DNA of 64,000 bases from Dendrolimus kikuchii (GCA_019925095.2 CM034410.1:14986436-15050435); one strand, 5' to 3'; positions 42,881 to 55,511 are shown, counted from the stretch's first letter. The notes: generated by a model not told the origin, from the letters alone. Translations and numbers: made by a program.

Positions 42881-43391
42881 TAGTACATTATGGTACTAGT
42901 GTGTAACATTGGTGATTACCGCCGAGGCGCCATTGAGACTCGAGCCGTAGGCGAGGGTCTTAAGAGAGCCGAGGACGGTAATCATCAATACACACGTGTA
43001 TCATACGACGTTTTTCAACACACTTGTGAATAAAATAACAACAAAAACTTATTTTATTTAGTAGATAAAAAAAAGTTATATATGAGTGAAAGTTTTATTT
43101 ATTAAACACGTACGAGTTAAAATTATCTATTTAAATAAGAAGTTGCATGAAATGAGCAAGCAATAGGAACATTAATTTATTTGTTCTATAGAACACGATC
43201 TTTTTTTTTTTTAATAAAAACTTTTTTAAGAACAAAGTAACTCAACCAATAAAATTTAAAAAAAAAATCTACAACTCACTAGTGAGTTATAATGTTTTTT
43301 ACTCACAGTTTGATAATAGGTGTCATTCTGTGCCTAATTTCGGTGACCATAGAGCCACTTTATGAGCAAGTGTGTTGAAAAGTATTTTATT
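42881..43391 (+). mobile_element. 500-bp nonautonomous element, copy 2
   Basis: Second copy of 23024-23525. It differs mainly in T- and A-run length and a few single bases, so the two are recent. Confidence 0.7.
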
Positions 43392-43915
43392 GGAACGAAG
43401 TTCCTTATCGCGCGTTGTGAAAGGGGGCTAGACGGAAAAAATTCTTACGAAAAGTTGTCACGACACTTTTTGCTATAGTAAGCTATTGTAAGCTGTGCGG
43501 CGTCGCATGTTTCTCTGTCTGTCTGTCTGTCTCTCTCTCTCGATTCCAATTACAATTCCTTCACTAATTAATCGAAAGGAACAAGGAACTTCGTTCCATC
43601 CGGGTGTCCCTTGACACCTCTCAAGTTTTTTTTGTTGGTTTTATTACAATTTATTTATTTGATTTACTAATTAAATATTACACAAGAAGAATTAGTTTAA
43701 CAAAATTGTCATTTTGGTCTTACGCCAAAAGGAAGGTTTGCACTGAAAATCAGCGTAGTGTCGGTTATAATTCCAGCACAGCAATATGCTGAGTGCAAAC
43801 ATTGTTTACTGAATATGCGGCGTATAAATTTTCAAAATATGCTCTGTGTATAATAATGTATAAGGAATGTAATTACGTCGCTTTATCTTCAAATAAAGTT
43901 TTTCTTTCTTTCTTT
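43392..43915. repeat. Two adjacent repeats: GGAACGAAGTTCC element and a (TTTC)n-tailed retroposon
   Basis: 43392-43610 has inverted ends GGAACGAAGTTCC and GGAACTTCGTTCC with a (TCTG)n/(TCTC)n run at 43510-43541. 43725-43915 contains GCACTGAAAATCAGCGTAGTG and ends AAATAAAGTTTTTCTTTC; a relative lies at 57860-58080. Confidence 0.5.
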
Positions 43916-44231
43916 TTTTTAAATTTTTTTATTGCAGGAGTTCAGCAGACAAGCAGACGGCCCACTTAGTGGAAAGCGGTTACCATCGCCTATGGACATT
44001 TGCAACACCAAAGGTGCTACAAATGCGCTGCTGCTCTCTTAAAGGAGACTGGAACCTGGTCACTAATGCCGGAACACAATACAAGATTGTTATGGCGGCA
44101 TACTCTAGACCAGGGGTGGTCGCCATCCAGTCGAGCAAATACTCTACCACCTGGCTGTGGGTTATTTAGTCGCCTCTTACGACAGGCCGCCGGGCCGCAG
44201 GAAATTGTATTCTTTCTCCGTTCCTGCACGG
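43916..44231 (-). repeat. Dispersed repeat family P, copy
   Basis: Full-length copy in minus orientation, from the poly(A) end (plus strand TTTTTTTATTGCAGGAG) to GTTCCTGCACGGAT. Confidence 0.65.
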
Positions 44232-44539
44232 ATAGAACTCTTCTTTATCATTATTTAAAATTAACATATCGTTATTTGTTTCTGAGTGCGTCAGTACACT
44301 TAAATATTAAACGAGACGTGGCTTACATGAACTGGTCCAATAACAAATATTGCATTGTTTTAATATAAATAGTTTGAACTGTTTATGTGTGATTGATAAA
44401 ACAGTGATATAATAAAGGTCGTTGTATTGTTTACGAGCACAGTTTGATGTAAAGGTGAACGCACATATAGACCCGAAAACGCTAACGAAGGTATCGTATT
44501 GGGGAGCACGCTATATTGCGAGAAAATGTGAAAATTATA

Positions 44540-44786
44540 ATAGTAATAATAATAATAATCGGCAGACAAACACACATTGTATATCCCCAAATTAAGCAAG
44601 TTACGCTTGTGTTATGAGTAATATACAACGGACTACTCTGGGGCCGATCCCAGACACCCAGACCATAGTAAATAACGGAGAAAATACGTTTCCGAAATTT
44701 ACTATACCAGGAATCGAACCCGGAACCTCTGCGTTGCAGTGAGGTACGCGGGCAAAGCCTTAGCCCGCTCAACCACAGAGGCCGTC
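44540..44786 (-). mobile_element. tRNA-derived SINE family 2, copy 2
   Basis: The head reads GACGGCCTCTGTGGTTGAGC and box B GGGTTCGATTCC; nearly identical to 26430-26658. Confidence 0.75.
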
Positions 44787-45754
44787 ATTTCAAAATTGGA
44801 ATCACTATGTCTCTATTATTGTTTGTGTTAAGTTTTTTATTTTTTTTTTAATTTAAATCAACGAAGTCGAAGGATATATATTTTTAATACAAAATCGTAA
44901 AACGTAATTATAACCAGGGCTTTTTTGTGGGGGCACAAAATTGCCATAAAAACTGAGTAAAATGAAATAAGTTGAAAAAAAAAACAATTTTGGTAACCTT
45001 TACAAATTTTTTTAGTTTATTTTAATAGGTCATAATTATCCAAATACGAAATCTAATCTATCTTTCCTGAACAGTTACCGCGTCGCCTCATACGAAATGT
45101 GGAATGCGCTTCAAGAGTTAAGTGAGCTTAGATTTGCAATATCGTGATATAAGTCTAATGAGTGCTAATCAGAAATTTGAAAATGTGTTACAAAAAGTTA
45201 TGAACTTACAACTATCGAGAATTAGCGTGTCTTTAAAAAAAAAGTGGCAAAAAAAGGCCTGATTATAACAATATGCATATTAATGTCCCGTTCTTTTATA
45301 TTACCGACCTTTCATTTGCCTTACTATCGGTTAAAATTCAACCTATGATAGGGAAATTGAATGAATAGTAAGATTTAGAAACCAGCTACAAGTCAGAAAA
45401 CTGTCTAAATGGTGCACGCTTTCCGGCGAGCATTCAACCTGTGCCTTTTGAGTTTGAGATGCGTGCGCTAACCGCTAAGCTACCACGATTTACGAAATTA
45501 TTACTAGGTTTTTATTGCCTGAAGCAGGCAAACAGGCAGTCGTCTCACACGATGGAAAGCGATTACCCTCACATATGGACGATTGCAATACCAGAGGCGA
45601 TGTTAACGCGTTATCTACCCACTGCCCTTTTAAAAGAACCGTATGTTATAGAGAGAGAGAAAACCGTGAGAAATTCCAGATGTACGCGAGTCTTCACAAA
45701 GCAGCGTTTTTTGCTATTATAATTTTGACGCGTATCGCGACTGCTGCGTGTACA

Positions 45755-45876
45755 TACATACATACATAACTTCACGCCAGTTCCCTTGCGGGGTAGGCAC
45801 GACAGAGCGCCATTTAGGCCCATTCTTACACACCTCACTTGCTTCTTTGACAAGTGAGGTGTGTAAGATCTTTGCT
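45755..45876 (-). mobile_element. RTE-type LINE 3' fragment, copy 8 (family A), with snap-back 5' end
   Basis: Very short copy with the 13-bp duplication TGCTGCGTGTACA (45742-45754, 45877-45889). Its inner end is an 18-bp perfect inverted repeat (45824-45841 with 45851-45868, 9-base loop). Confidence 0.85.
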
Positions 45877-46195
45877 TGCTGCGTGTACAAGTGTGCGTTT
45901 ATCCTAATACGACCTTTATTAATGTCGGCTTACGCATACGACATATAATGCACTTTTCAATCAAATTGATATCACCCTTGTGATATTTAATTCAGACAAA
46001 TAACAAGGTGTAGAATGAAGAATTATTTTGTTAAGAATGTTGATAATGTAAGTCCATTAAACATCCTCCAGCAGACTTGGAATATTCTAAGATTTGCGAT
46101 GAGCAAATCGCCCGCGACCCAGGCTAAGTAAAACAAAACTAAGTTTACTGTGGACGTAAGTAAACAGATGATGCGAAAGGTGTTTGTAGGTTAAG

Positions 46196-47340
46196 TTCAT
46201 AATATGTGCAGATTAATTTTTTCTATTTACGTCTACGGCAAACATTTATGAATTATAATTAATACTAGCTAATACTAGCTAATAACTGTGAGTTGCGGGC
46301 AAATGCCCGCAACTCACAGTTATTTTGCTATATATAAAATCAAAGGTTATTTTCAGCAGAATAATGTTTTTTTAGTATTGTTACGACTCGAATTAAAAAA
46401 ATGCTGTTGGAGTTATTATAGACATTATTAGAACTATACAAACACGTATAAAACAGGTACAAATATAACTGAACACAACAAATCCAAACGTAAAGTCCGT
46501 CACTAATAGATTACCGAATGTACACACGTCTCGCCTTGATCGTGGTTTTCGCTCGACTGCCTCCCTCAATCAGGCCTCAATCTGTTTTATACTGCACAAA
46601 TGCAATGTGACCGTATCGTAGTCGACGTAATCCGAAACACCTGGCTAGTGAGTCGGCTGTAAGCGGCCATAAATGGGTACAATAAAACAATGGGCTGTTC
46701 TGTAGAAACGTATGCCAATAAATAAGTAAACAAAAGAAGACGATCATAAAAGAATTACAATCAGTTCAAATGTCGACAGGTAATAAAATGTGTTTCTTTC
46801 AGAAATGCAGGTGGATTTTGTTTTTGTCGGGATTTTCGGGATGTAAAGTAATGCAGATCTTAAGTCCGGGAATTTACTATCAACCAGCGAAACCCGCATC
46901 GAAATCGGCCCAGTAGTTTCTACGTGAATCCCGAACAAACAAACATAAAAAAATGTAAGAAACAAAAGACAACACTTTTACAATTTCATAATATTGTAGA
47001 CTAGTAGCGCCAGCAAATCTTCGTTTACGGCCATAACGACTTGAATTGCAACGGTAGTAAAGTAGTAGCTGTTTTATACGTGTTTGTATAGTTCTAATAA
47101 TGTCTATAATAACTCCAACGGCATTTTAATTCGAGTCCCGCTAAGCTCGTAACAATACTAAAAAAACATTATCCTGCTGAAAATAACCTTTGATTTTATA
47201 TATAGCAAAATAACTGTGAGTTGCGGGCAAATGCTAGAGTGTTAATTATAATTCATAAATGTATGCCGTAGACGTAAATAGAAAAGATGTAATCTGCACA
47301 TATTATGAACTTAAATATCATAAAAAACGTGCATGCAGGC
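46196..47340. repeat. Inverted LTR-containing segment
   Basis: 46196-46460 recurs inverted at about 47048-47335. Each arm includes the TGTTACG start of an LTR-like repeat and its flank. The interior continues the LTR-like sequence (compare 57291-57800). The left arm holds a 20-bp perfect hairpin (ATAACTGTGAGTTGCGGGCA and its inverse, about 46282-46323). Confidence 0.55.
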
Positions 47341-47712
47341 AGGGCCATTGTGTCCTCTAAGTCGGGCAGACAAATCTGTATTCTAAGTCCTAAACTTAAA
47401 TAACAAAAATTTTAAATTACTACAGCATGATATAGGTGTCCTCAAGTCCCTACATACAGAGTTTAAGGTTTAAGGTAAACTAGACTTACAAGAAAAGTTG
47501 TTACGGATTTATGAGGCGAGTAACGGTAAAATGCGAATTTGAATTTGAACTTTAATTTTTAAATACTTAACAGCGAAGCCAGCCGATTCGCTCGCGTAGA
47601 TTAAAAGTAGTCAAAGTTTGACTAGTCCAAAAAAGTAAAAATTTAGCCCCCCTATTTTACCCCCTTAAGGGTTTAATTTCGAAAAACACTGATATACGAT
47701 TTATTTCTAATC

Positions 47713-47975
47713 TATATATACATACATAACTTCACGCCAGTTCCCTTGCGGGGTAGGCACGTACGACAGAGCGCCATTCAGGCTTATTCTTACACACCTC
47801 ACTTGCTTCTTTGACATTCATTCATAACTCTTGTCATGCACGCTCGTCTGTTCTTAAGGCTCCTGACGTCACCTTCTGCTAGTACACGATCAATTTGATC
47901 ATGGAAGGTGTGTCGTGGCCTTCCACGATTTCTGCATCCATCCACTTTTGCATTGTATATCTGTTTAGTCATAGA
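47713..47975 (-). mobile_element. RTE-type LINE 3' fragment, copy 9 (family A)
   Basis: Tail TATATATACATACATA followed by AACTTCACGCCAGTTCCCTT, ending at ATATCTGTTTAGTC. Same 5' truncation region as copies 1 and 5. Confidence 0.82.
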
Positions 47976-48794
47976 TAGATATGAAACGAGAAAAAAGCTG
48001 ATTGAGCTGATGATAGGTAATAATAATCCTTTACAAGTCTATTAACAATAGGCAGTGACTTGGCTAGTAGTGCGTTCCAAATACGATCTGGTTGGACTGT
48101 GAAGGATTTGCTATTAAAGCTAGTTGTACGCAGAAGAGTTTTAAGTAACAAGTTTTATACAAACTTTTATTGCCTTTTTCATTTCTTTATAGGTTGAATT
48201 TTCAATAACCCTTTCTTCGTACGCACCTACAGTATAGTAGGAACCCATATACAAATTGTCATTGTCCTAGCCCCAGTAGTTTGGGTTCTACGTTGATATG
48301 GCAGTCATTCAGTCAGTCAGACAGGTCAAATAAACAATTTTAAATGATAAAATACGGTCCCTACGGCATCTATATATACTCTTCCCTAACAATGTTTAGG
48401 ATACCAGGAAATCAAAACATCTGTTGAATAAACATTAGAATTTTCCTACTTTCATATTAATTATAGATACTATCAATAAATAAATATATGTATAACATCC
48501 TTTATGACATTGGAGTTATTTTAAGTATGTCTCAGGGTTGACAGTTTTTGAAGTGAAACTTCTTTAGAATCGTTGTCATTTAAAACTCGATGAAACGAAA
48601 AAGCGACACTAAAAAGAGATAAACATATAAATGAACAGAACTAAGCCTGCGAGAGATTGAGATACGAGTTTTACATTGTGCAGCACAGAGTAGAGAGTCA
48701 ATAAGACCGATGATAGAACATAGGTCTAATTTGGACTGAAATAAAACGGATAATAATATTTTTAGACTAAAACAGTGACTTACACAATTATCAG

Positions 48795-48896
48795 TAAGTA
48801 TATTCTCTGATATTTGAAAAGGCACGGACAGTGTACCCACCACGCTTGCTCAAGACGGATTGGCGGGTTTGACACATCGGTTATCTCGAAATGCAT
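48795..48896 (-). repeat. Diverged tRNA-derived SINE piece
   Basis: Minus strand reads TTTCGAGATAACCGATGTGT and CAAACCCGCCAATCCGTCTT, as in the SINE at 2660-2950. Confidence 0.5.
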
Positions 48897-49091
48897 AATT
48901 TCATTCATTCACTTCATTTATTAAATACGACTAGAATGGTTGGGTCAGAGGTCTTACCCTCAAATATCTTTCGTCGTTCGTTTTTGTCCGATCAGCTCCA
49001 AAGAGTCAATGAAATTTTAATAGAAGAAAGAAAGAACAAAGATTTCTTTAAAAATACATCAATAAAGTCTAAAAAACACAACAATATATAT

Positions 49092-49358
49092 TATCGAGGG
49101 GTGAAAGGCTATTTGTTTTAAGCGACATTTTGTGACAGAATTGACTTGATGGTTTTCTTGCATCCTAATGTCTTAAACTTAAGGAATTATAATGAACCTG
49201 GTTTCCAACTAAAAACTACAGATTGTTTTCTTTTTTAAATATAGTATGTAGTTTACTAATGAAGTCTTTTTGTGGGTCATTGAAACTTCAAACTCCTCTA
49301 TCGACACAGTTTCGCAAATGTCGCTTAAAACAAATAACCTTGGACCCCTCGTTATTAT
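49092..49358. mobile_element. MITE with about 45-bp inverted ends
   Basis: The left end has CGAGGGGTGAAAGGC and ATTTGTTTTAAGCGACATTT; the right end has the inverse (AAATGTCGCTTAAAACAAAT ... CCCCTCG). Confidence 0.6.
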
Positions 49359-49968
49359 ACTAAACTAGCTGAATCACTGAAGCGGGGGAATAAATATGGT
49401 AATTCTTTCTCATCAATCAGTGGTTTCGAATGAGCCTTTATACTACCAGGATCTCACAAACGGCTCATCGCTCTATAGCTCTATATAATGCACTGTTTAT
49501 TCCGGGATGATGGGACCGTTATCTTCTGTAAAAACATAGTTAAACCGGTGTCTCCGGGAGGGTAATGTTTTGCAGTCCAGCCTCATTTTAAAAAGGTTTT
49601 TTATGTTTGGTTATAAATAACTAGAAGGTTTTTGTGTTCAATATCTAAGTGTGTAAGTTCAAATGTGGCATATCAAATTGCTACTAGAACTCTCTTGTTT
49701 AAAAATCATAGATATACCATGTCCTTGTTTGCTTAGACTGTTTTAAAATTTGGATGACTGTATGAATACTTAAAACTAGCTAGATACGTAATTTTTATAT
49801 TGAATTATTTTTGTTGTTCTGCAAATTACAACCCTAAAGAACAGACTGCCATTATAAAAGGAAACATTATCAATGATTGCTTATTACTTACTTAACTTTA
49901 GAATAAAAATGTAAAACCACCTATAATTATATAATTAAAATATATAAGTAGAATTTTTATAATTAAAT

Positions 49969-52900
49969 ATGACTCATTGTGAATTACTTAAACATAAACG
50001 CGGTCATACATACAAACAATGGTTAACAGCAATAATAGGTTAGTTAATACATAAAAATAAATAAAGAAAAATAAAGAACGTGTACTAGGCAAACAGAGAA
50101 TTAAAAGTGTCTTTTTTCGCAGCGAACCTAACATTGTTTACGTATGGAAATCAAGTAGGGTGGGTGTCGCCGGCTACAAAAGTACTGAAATCGAATCAGT
50201 CGCCGTATGGACGAATATCGGATTATGAAATATCATGGGTGGCCAGTTCGATGTGTTTGGCAGCGGTATTCGGTACTTTAGTGTTTACGTATATTGTTGA
50301 TAGGTATGGAAGGAAAGTGGGCGTGGTGGCTATCGCTGCGCTTCAAGCGGTAAGTGCCTGTTGTTTATGTTGCCTTAGTATTTGACCAGTTGGCAGTGGT
50401 CAAGAATTGTTTCTTGCAAGTAAAATAATATTTATTTTATTTATTAACTAACTGTTCAGTTTTAATATAAATTATTTCTCTAATCAAGCCTTAATAATTT
50501 GCCGGCCCACTAAAACAAGTGGTCTGTACTTTTGACGAGACTTATCTATTCTTATGTATTTCGATGCGTTGAAACCGAAACTTTGGTCCATACACCCTCA
50601 AAATTTTGAGTAAATTGCAATTTTTTTAAATCATGATAATAAGTAATATTTAGCAATTTGCAAGGTTTTTTAGTAATAGAGGGCTTATATGCCAGTTAGG
50701 CTTGAGATTCAGATTCAGCGGATCGAAGTACACAACAATCATACTTTATTTAGTTCCAAAATATCGCCAAATCTGCAACATTCTGTAAGTTTATGAAAAT
50801 TATGTCAGTTGATTTGTTTGTCCGCTCCCCTAATGTAACTCTCTAAGTACAAGGGCGACAGAAAATGCACTTTGCTTATTAATTTTCAGCTATCTTGGAT
50901 CATCAAGATATTCTCATCGGATATCTATGGATTGTTACTAGCGAGAATAATCTGCGGAATACCAGCAGGGGGCTGTTTTAACGTAATCCCGATATACGTG
51001 AAAGAAATAAGCCAGGATGACATCAGAGGATCATTGGGAATTTTACTGATTTTATTACAAAATATAGGAATTTTGGCCATGTATGCGATGGGGGCTTATG
51101 TGGAGTTCAAGCACGTTATGTGGATCGGATTGACGGTTCCTGTGGTTGCTTTATTATTGATGTTAAAAGCTCCTGAATCTCCTGCGTTCCTAGTCAATAA
51201 GGAAAAGTATGAGGTGAGCGCCCCTCTTCATAACACCAATTTAGTGATTTTTAATATTATTTGTTTGTTAAATAAATATAGTTCTAAACTTTAAAAAAAT
51301 TAATTGTTGATTGATTGTTGTTTCTATTTAACAAAATTAGGAAGAGAGATTTTGTGCACTACAGTACGGTAGTAGTAATACAAATTACACTAGCTTGATG
51401 TATTTATTTATTTCTTAACAAAATTCCAAATTCGAATCAATCCTACTTCCCCGTCTCTAATCCAAGATGCAATGTATTTTTCTTTGCAATATCATAAAAA
51501 TCTGGTCAAACCTTTAGTCGTGAAACGGTAACAAAAAAGTAATTCTTGTATTTAAACCTATGTACATTTTAATAATTTCAGGAGGCCGCAAACGCCGTTG
51601 CCTTCTTGCGAGGACTGGACATGAGTGACAAGTTGGTCCAAAATGAAATTAATCAAATGAAAAATGAAGATATTTATTATAAATCACTGCCTGATATTTC
51701 TTTTATGAGTATTTGTAAGATTATTTTAATATTTTTTATTGTCATTAGTTCGAAAAAGACGCCTTATTGTATTTTGTCTTTCTCCATATATAAGATTTTT
51801 AACGGTTACTATTATAACAACTACGTTAATTTTGGGACATTTCTCTAAATCACGGTGGTGTGTGTGCTTAGATCATAATCATTCATTGTGTGTGATAAGA
51901 AAAAGAGGATTAGAATCTGTAACTAAGTACCGGGCCACCCTTTATTTTAAATTAGTGGAGTGTAAGTAATAAAGGTTTTGAATACACGTTTTTGTGTACC
52001 TTGCTATATAATAGTTCAAATTCGAGAAAATTTGTTTTTACAAAATTATCAAAGAAAATGAATGAATGCATGAAGAAATCCTTGAAATATGGTAACAATT
52101 ATTTAGCATGAATTACTCGGAAAACAAAAACGATACTCGATTTGTTTGCAGTAAAAAACACAGCTTGGTGTCGTGGGTTCCTAGTCATTCTGCTGACGTT
52201 TACCATTGCGGCTTCCAACGGCAACTTCGTGATTGTGACGTATGCATCCACCATCTTGTCTTCCTCTGGCGTCACTGTCAGTCCAGAATTGCAAACATTG
52301 AGCTTCCCCGTGGTTATGATACTCGCGTCGATTTTCTCAATGACCGTCGTGGAAAAAGTTGGAAGGAAGGTAAGAGAGAAGTTTGTACGACATAACGGAG
52401 ACGTGCGTGATGACGGTTTAACTGTAAGCCCCAAAAACTAGCGGTAGCTAACTAACAGAACTACTAGAAACAGCCATTCCACTAGTGGTAGTTCATTAGC
52501 CAGCTAAAAAACACGCTGATGGCTTTTTTGGCTAATGGGTGAATCATTCGCCAACCGACAGCTGACAAGCAGTAAACTTGTCGGTTGACAGTTTTCGGTT
52601 TTATTTGACAACCATCAGCAAGCAAGCTGGCGAACTGATGGCGACGGCTAACGGCTAAGCCGTAACCTTGTCAGTTACTGTTGTTGGTTTGATTCGACAA
52701 CCATTAACCAGTTGGCAAAGTGGTTGACAGCTTAACCATGGCTCTTTTGTTAACAACCGTTAATTAGCTCGCTTCTCTACAGTAGCTATCCACCTCTAGT
52801 ACAAACATTAATTTCAATGTTTATCTGGAGTTTTGGCGGGAACTGAAAGGGGAAGTTGTTAAAGTTAAAATGCGGTGCAGTTTTATTTTCTAAAAATGTA

Positions 52901-55208
52901 TAAAATTACTCTAAAATGAACAATAGTTGTAGGATATTGATAGTTTTTGAGTAGTAATTATGTGTTTTTTTGAGAAATGTAAACTACATAGTCAAATGTG
53001 GCCTTTCGAGTTTTCACTAGAACTCCGTTGAATGGCGTCAGTTGTCGCCTAAAATATAACAAAACACCTAGAAGAAATATAATAAATAACATGACTGAAG
53101 TCTTAATTATTCGTAAGGCGTAATTGTTAAAATTGTGTGCTTGTAGTAATTAACTGCGTCGCATTTTTTTTATCACACAACTATTATCATCAAAATGATA
53201 AAAGTGTTGATTTAAATATTTTAAATAGTTCTACACAGATATTTTAATGTCTGCCTCTACTGCTTTATGGATTCCTGGTAGTTGCTGAACGCTTTTCGAA
53301 GCAGTTTCTATCGCAACAGGAAATATTATGAGATTAAAAAAATGTTGTTTTTGTAATAATGGGTATTTTTAACATTTCAAGGTTCTTAGCTAATTACTAA
53401 TAAATCTCTAAATGGTTCGAGTAAATTGCTTTTAAAAATGTGAAAAAAGGCATGGGGGATAATTCGGACCAGGAGATTTCGAAAATGCAATTTTTAGAAT
53501 GTTTGTTTTTCTGCCTTTCTGTCTGTCTGTGAGTATCACGTGATTTAAATTAAACTCGACACAGTGCTAGCTTATACCCCAGGGCATACCATAAGATACT
53601 TTGTATCCCGAGAAATGGCGTCGTTACCGAATAATATCGAAAAAGATGGCGCTGCGATCGCATCCTTTTTGAAAACTACTGAACGTATATGAATGAATCT
53701 AGACACAAAGCTGGCTTATGTCCCAAATCAACACTTAGGATACGTTTTATCCCGATAAAAGACGTCGTTTACTTGGAATAGACGGATTAGCAAAATAGAA
53801 GGCGCTGCTATTGCGATGTAGACAACCATCGCTGTAATTCGTTAACAAATATGTTGTCATGTTGCCCACATATCATTCATTACGTATTAGGTACTTAAAA
53901 TCAGGTTGGCTGCTACTTTTCTTTATGTTTTGCTGTGCAGTTGGCTACACTATATTGACTTCGTTTCTTTGTAATTGTAGTGAATTCAACAAGGGACTAA
54001 AGTATTGAAGTTTTGTATATATAAAACACCCACCCCATTAAATTTTTATGTAAGTAATATTAAAGCTACTTACCTACGGTTCTTCACACGGCGTAGCCGC
54101 GGAGAAAACTCTAGTATTTAGTCATTTAAACACTATGGTCATACAGATACGATTAATTATATTAGGAAATGTTTTATAGTTTTTCGTTAATACTTCAAAT
54201 TTTGTGTTTTAAAGCTTAAATATATTATAATGATATTAATATATGAAATATGACGTCACGAAATTTAGAATCCTTCCCACCTCTTGTCACACTTTGTTTC
54301 ACTTCTACTGCGTGTGACTACACACACACACAAATTGTTTTTTCAGATAATCCTGGCAACGACCTACCTAATAACAGTATTAGCACTACTATGCTTAGCA
54401 ACAACATTGTTGGTGAAGGAATATGGAGGTAATTTACCCAGTTGGTTGCCGGTTGTGGCAATTATTTTCTCTCTTGGATGTTATGCTGCTGGAGTGTCAC
54501 CTATCCCATATATATCGATGTCGGAGATGTTTAACTTTCAAGTAAGTACAATGTTTACTGCAACTTTTCTTCTTTGCCACTGTAATTTTGGTTCAAATAC
54601 AGAAACAGTTAATATTGTTAACGCAAGTTTTCAATGACTGAAATTTACTACAAAATTCGCTCATCCTCAATTTAGCGTTGCGCTTGTGTTATAAGTGCTA
54701 GACACAACGAACCACTCTACACCAGACAAACCATAACAGTAAATACTTGGAATTCGTTTAAGTTATTTTACAAGGCCTCGGAAGAAAAACCGAAAACTGC
54801 GATTGCATGTACTATATAGGTCGGCAAAGGTTTTAGTATTTTATATTAGTGTATATCTCTATGGCTTACTTATTATTTATTAGTAGCCCATTCCAAAAAC
54901 TTTTCCTATCATCAATAAATATATGCGAAAATGTACTAGGACATCAAAACCATTCAAAGCTTTATATTACAACTTTTCAGAATCGTGCAAAGGTCACAGG
55001 TTTCGTTGTGACATACGCGTGGTTCATGTCTTTCTTCTCGGTGGTAACATTCGGACCAATCTACGAGGTTATTGGACCTTATCTGACATTTTACTGCTTC
55101 GCGGGTCTCAACCTGTTGGGGTTTATTGTGACCCTAGTACTTCTACCCGAAACTAAAGGGAAAAGTGTTGAGGAGATCGAAATGATGCTACGTGGAGGAA
55201 CGAAATAG
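49969..55208 (+). CDS. MFS sugar transporter, Tret1-like (first of tandem pair)
   Basis: Seven exons, 49969-50038, 50123-50349, 50890-51213, 51582-51714, 52152-52369, 54347-54541 and 54981-55208, join in phase to 464 aa plus TAG. That is the usual length for insect facilitative sugar transporters, with about 12 membrane helices. Family marks in order: GWVSPAT after helix 1, DRYGRK after helix 2, LLLARIICGIPAGG in helix 4, DDIRGSLG, APESPAFL after helix 6, EKVGRK after helix 8, GVSPIPYISMSEMF in helix 10, and LPETKGKSVEEIE at the C-terminus. The helix-7 QxxG sugar-site motif is not conserved (TIAASNGNFVIV), so the substrate may not be trehalose or glucose. The first exon is small (23 codons plus one base) and was chosen because its ATG frame and GTTAGT donor fit exon 2. 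Intron 5 holds several repeats. Likely a plasma-membrane facilitative transporter. Confidence 0.92.
52462..52820. repeat. Unclassified intronic repeat-like block
   Basis: Rich in GGCTAA, TTGTCGGTTGACAG and TTGACAACCATCAG motifs, some in two diverged copies (near 52575 and 52665). It lies in intron 5 of the first transporter. Confidence 0.35.
52828..53050 (+). mobile_element. Non-tRNA poly(A) retroposon family, copy 4
   Basis: Plus orientation, beginning GGAGTTTTGGCGGGAACTGA and ending near GAATGGCGTCAGTTG without the poly(A) end. Intron 5 of the first transporter. Confidence 0.7.
53470..54115 (+). mobile_element. Helitron-like nonautonomous element, family of 1-730
   Basis: Ends with the small hairpin CGGCGTAGCCGCGG and ACTCTAGT. 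Contains the TTTTATCCCGATAAA block twice in diverged form. Confidence 0.55.
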
Positions 55209-55511
55209 ATTATTTATATCCTTATTCATCATTAAACTGCCATATTTTTTCTATTCAGTACAAATTATGATTAAGATTGCATTTAATTTTATCTATCAAT
55301 TATTATTATTTTCCCTTGGTTTCAATTTCTTATCATTTAAATGACGAAGACCATTTTAGTTTATAAGTGTAATGTTAAAATCACGCCAGCTGCGTTATAA
55401 ATATGTCAGTTACGTAATGTAAATTGTTAAATTTAGGAAAGTAATTAGTTATTTAAGTACTTTTAAGCTAGAAATGTATTATATTATTAATGTTCCATAT
55501 ATTTAGAAAAT

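Noticed and set aside
43510..43541. (TCTG)n/(TCTC)n run as a regulatory GAGA-type site
   Set aside because: It lies inside a dispersed repeat in gene-free DNA.
48891..49121. 76-codon open frame on the plus strand, possible first exon of the sugar transporter
   Set aside because: Its end lies inside a MITE (49092-49358) and it does not join in phase; the ATG at 49969 with a good donor does.
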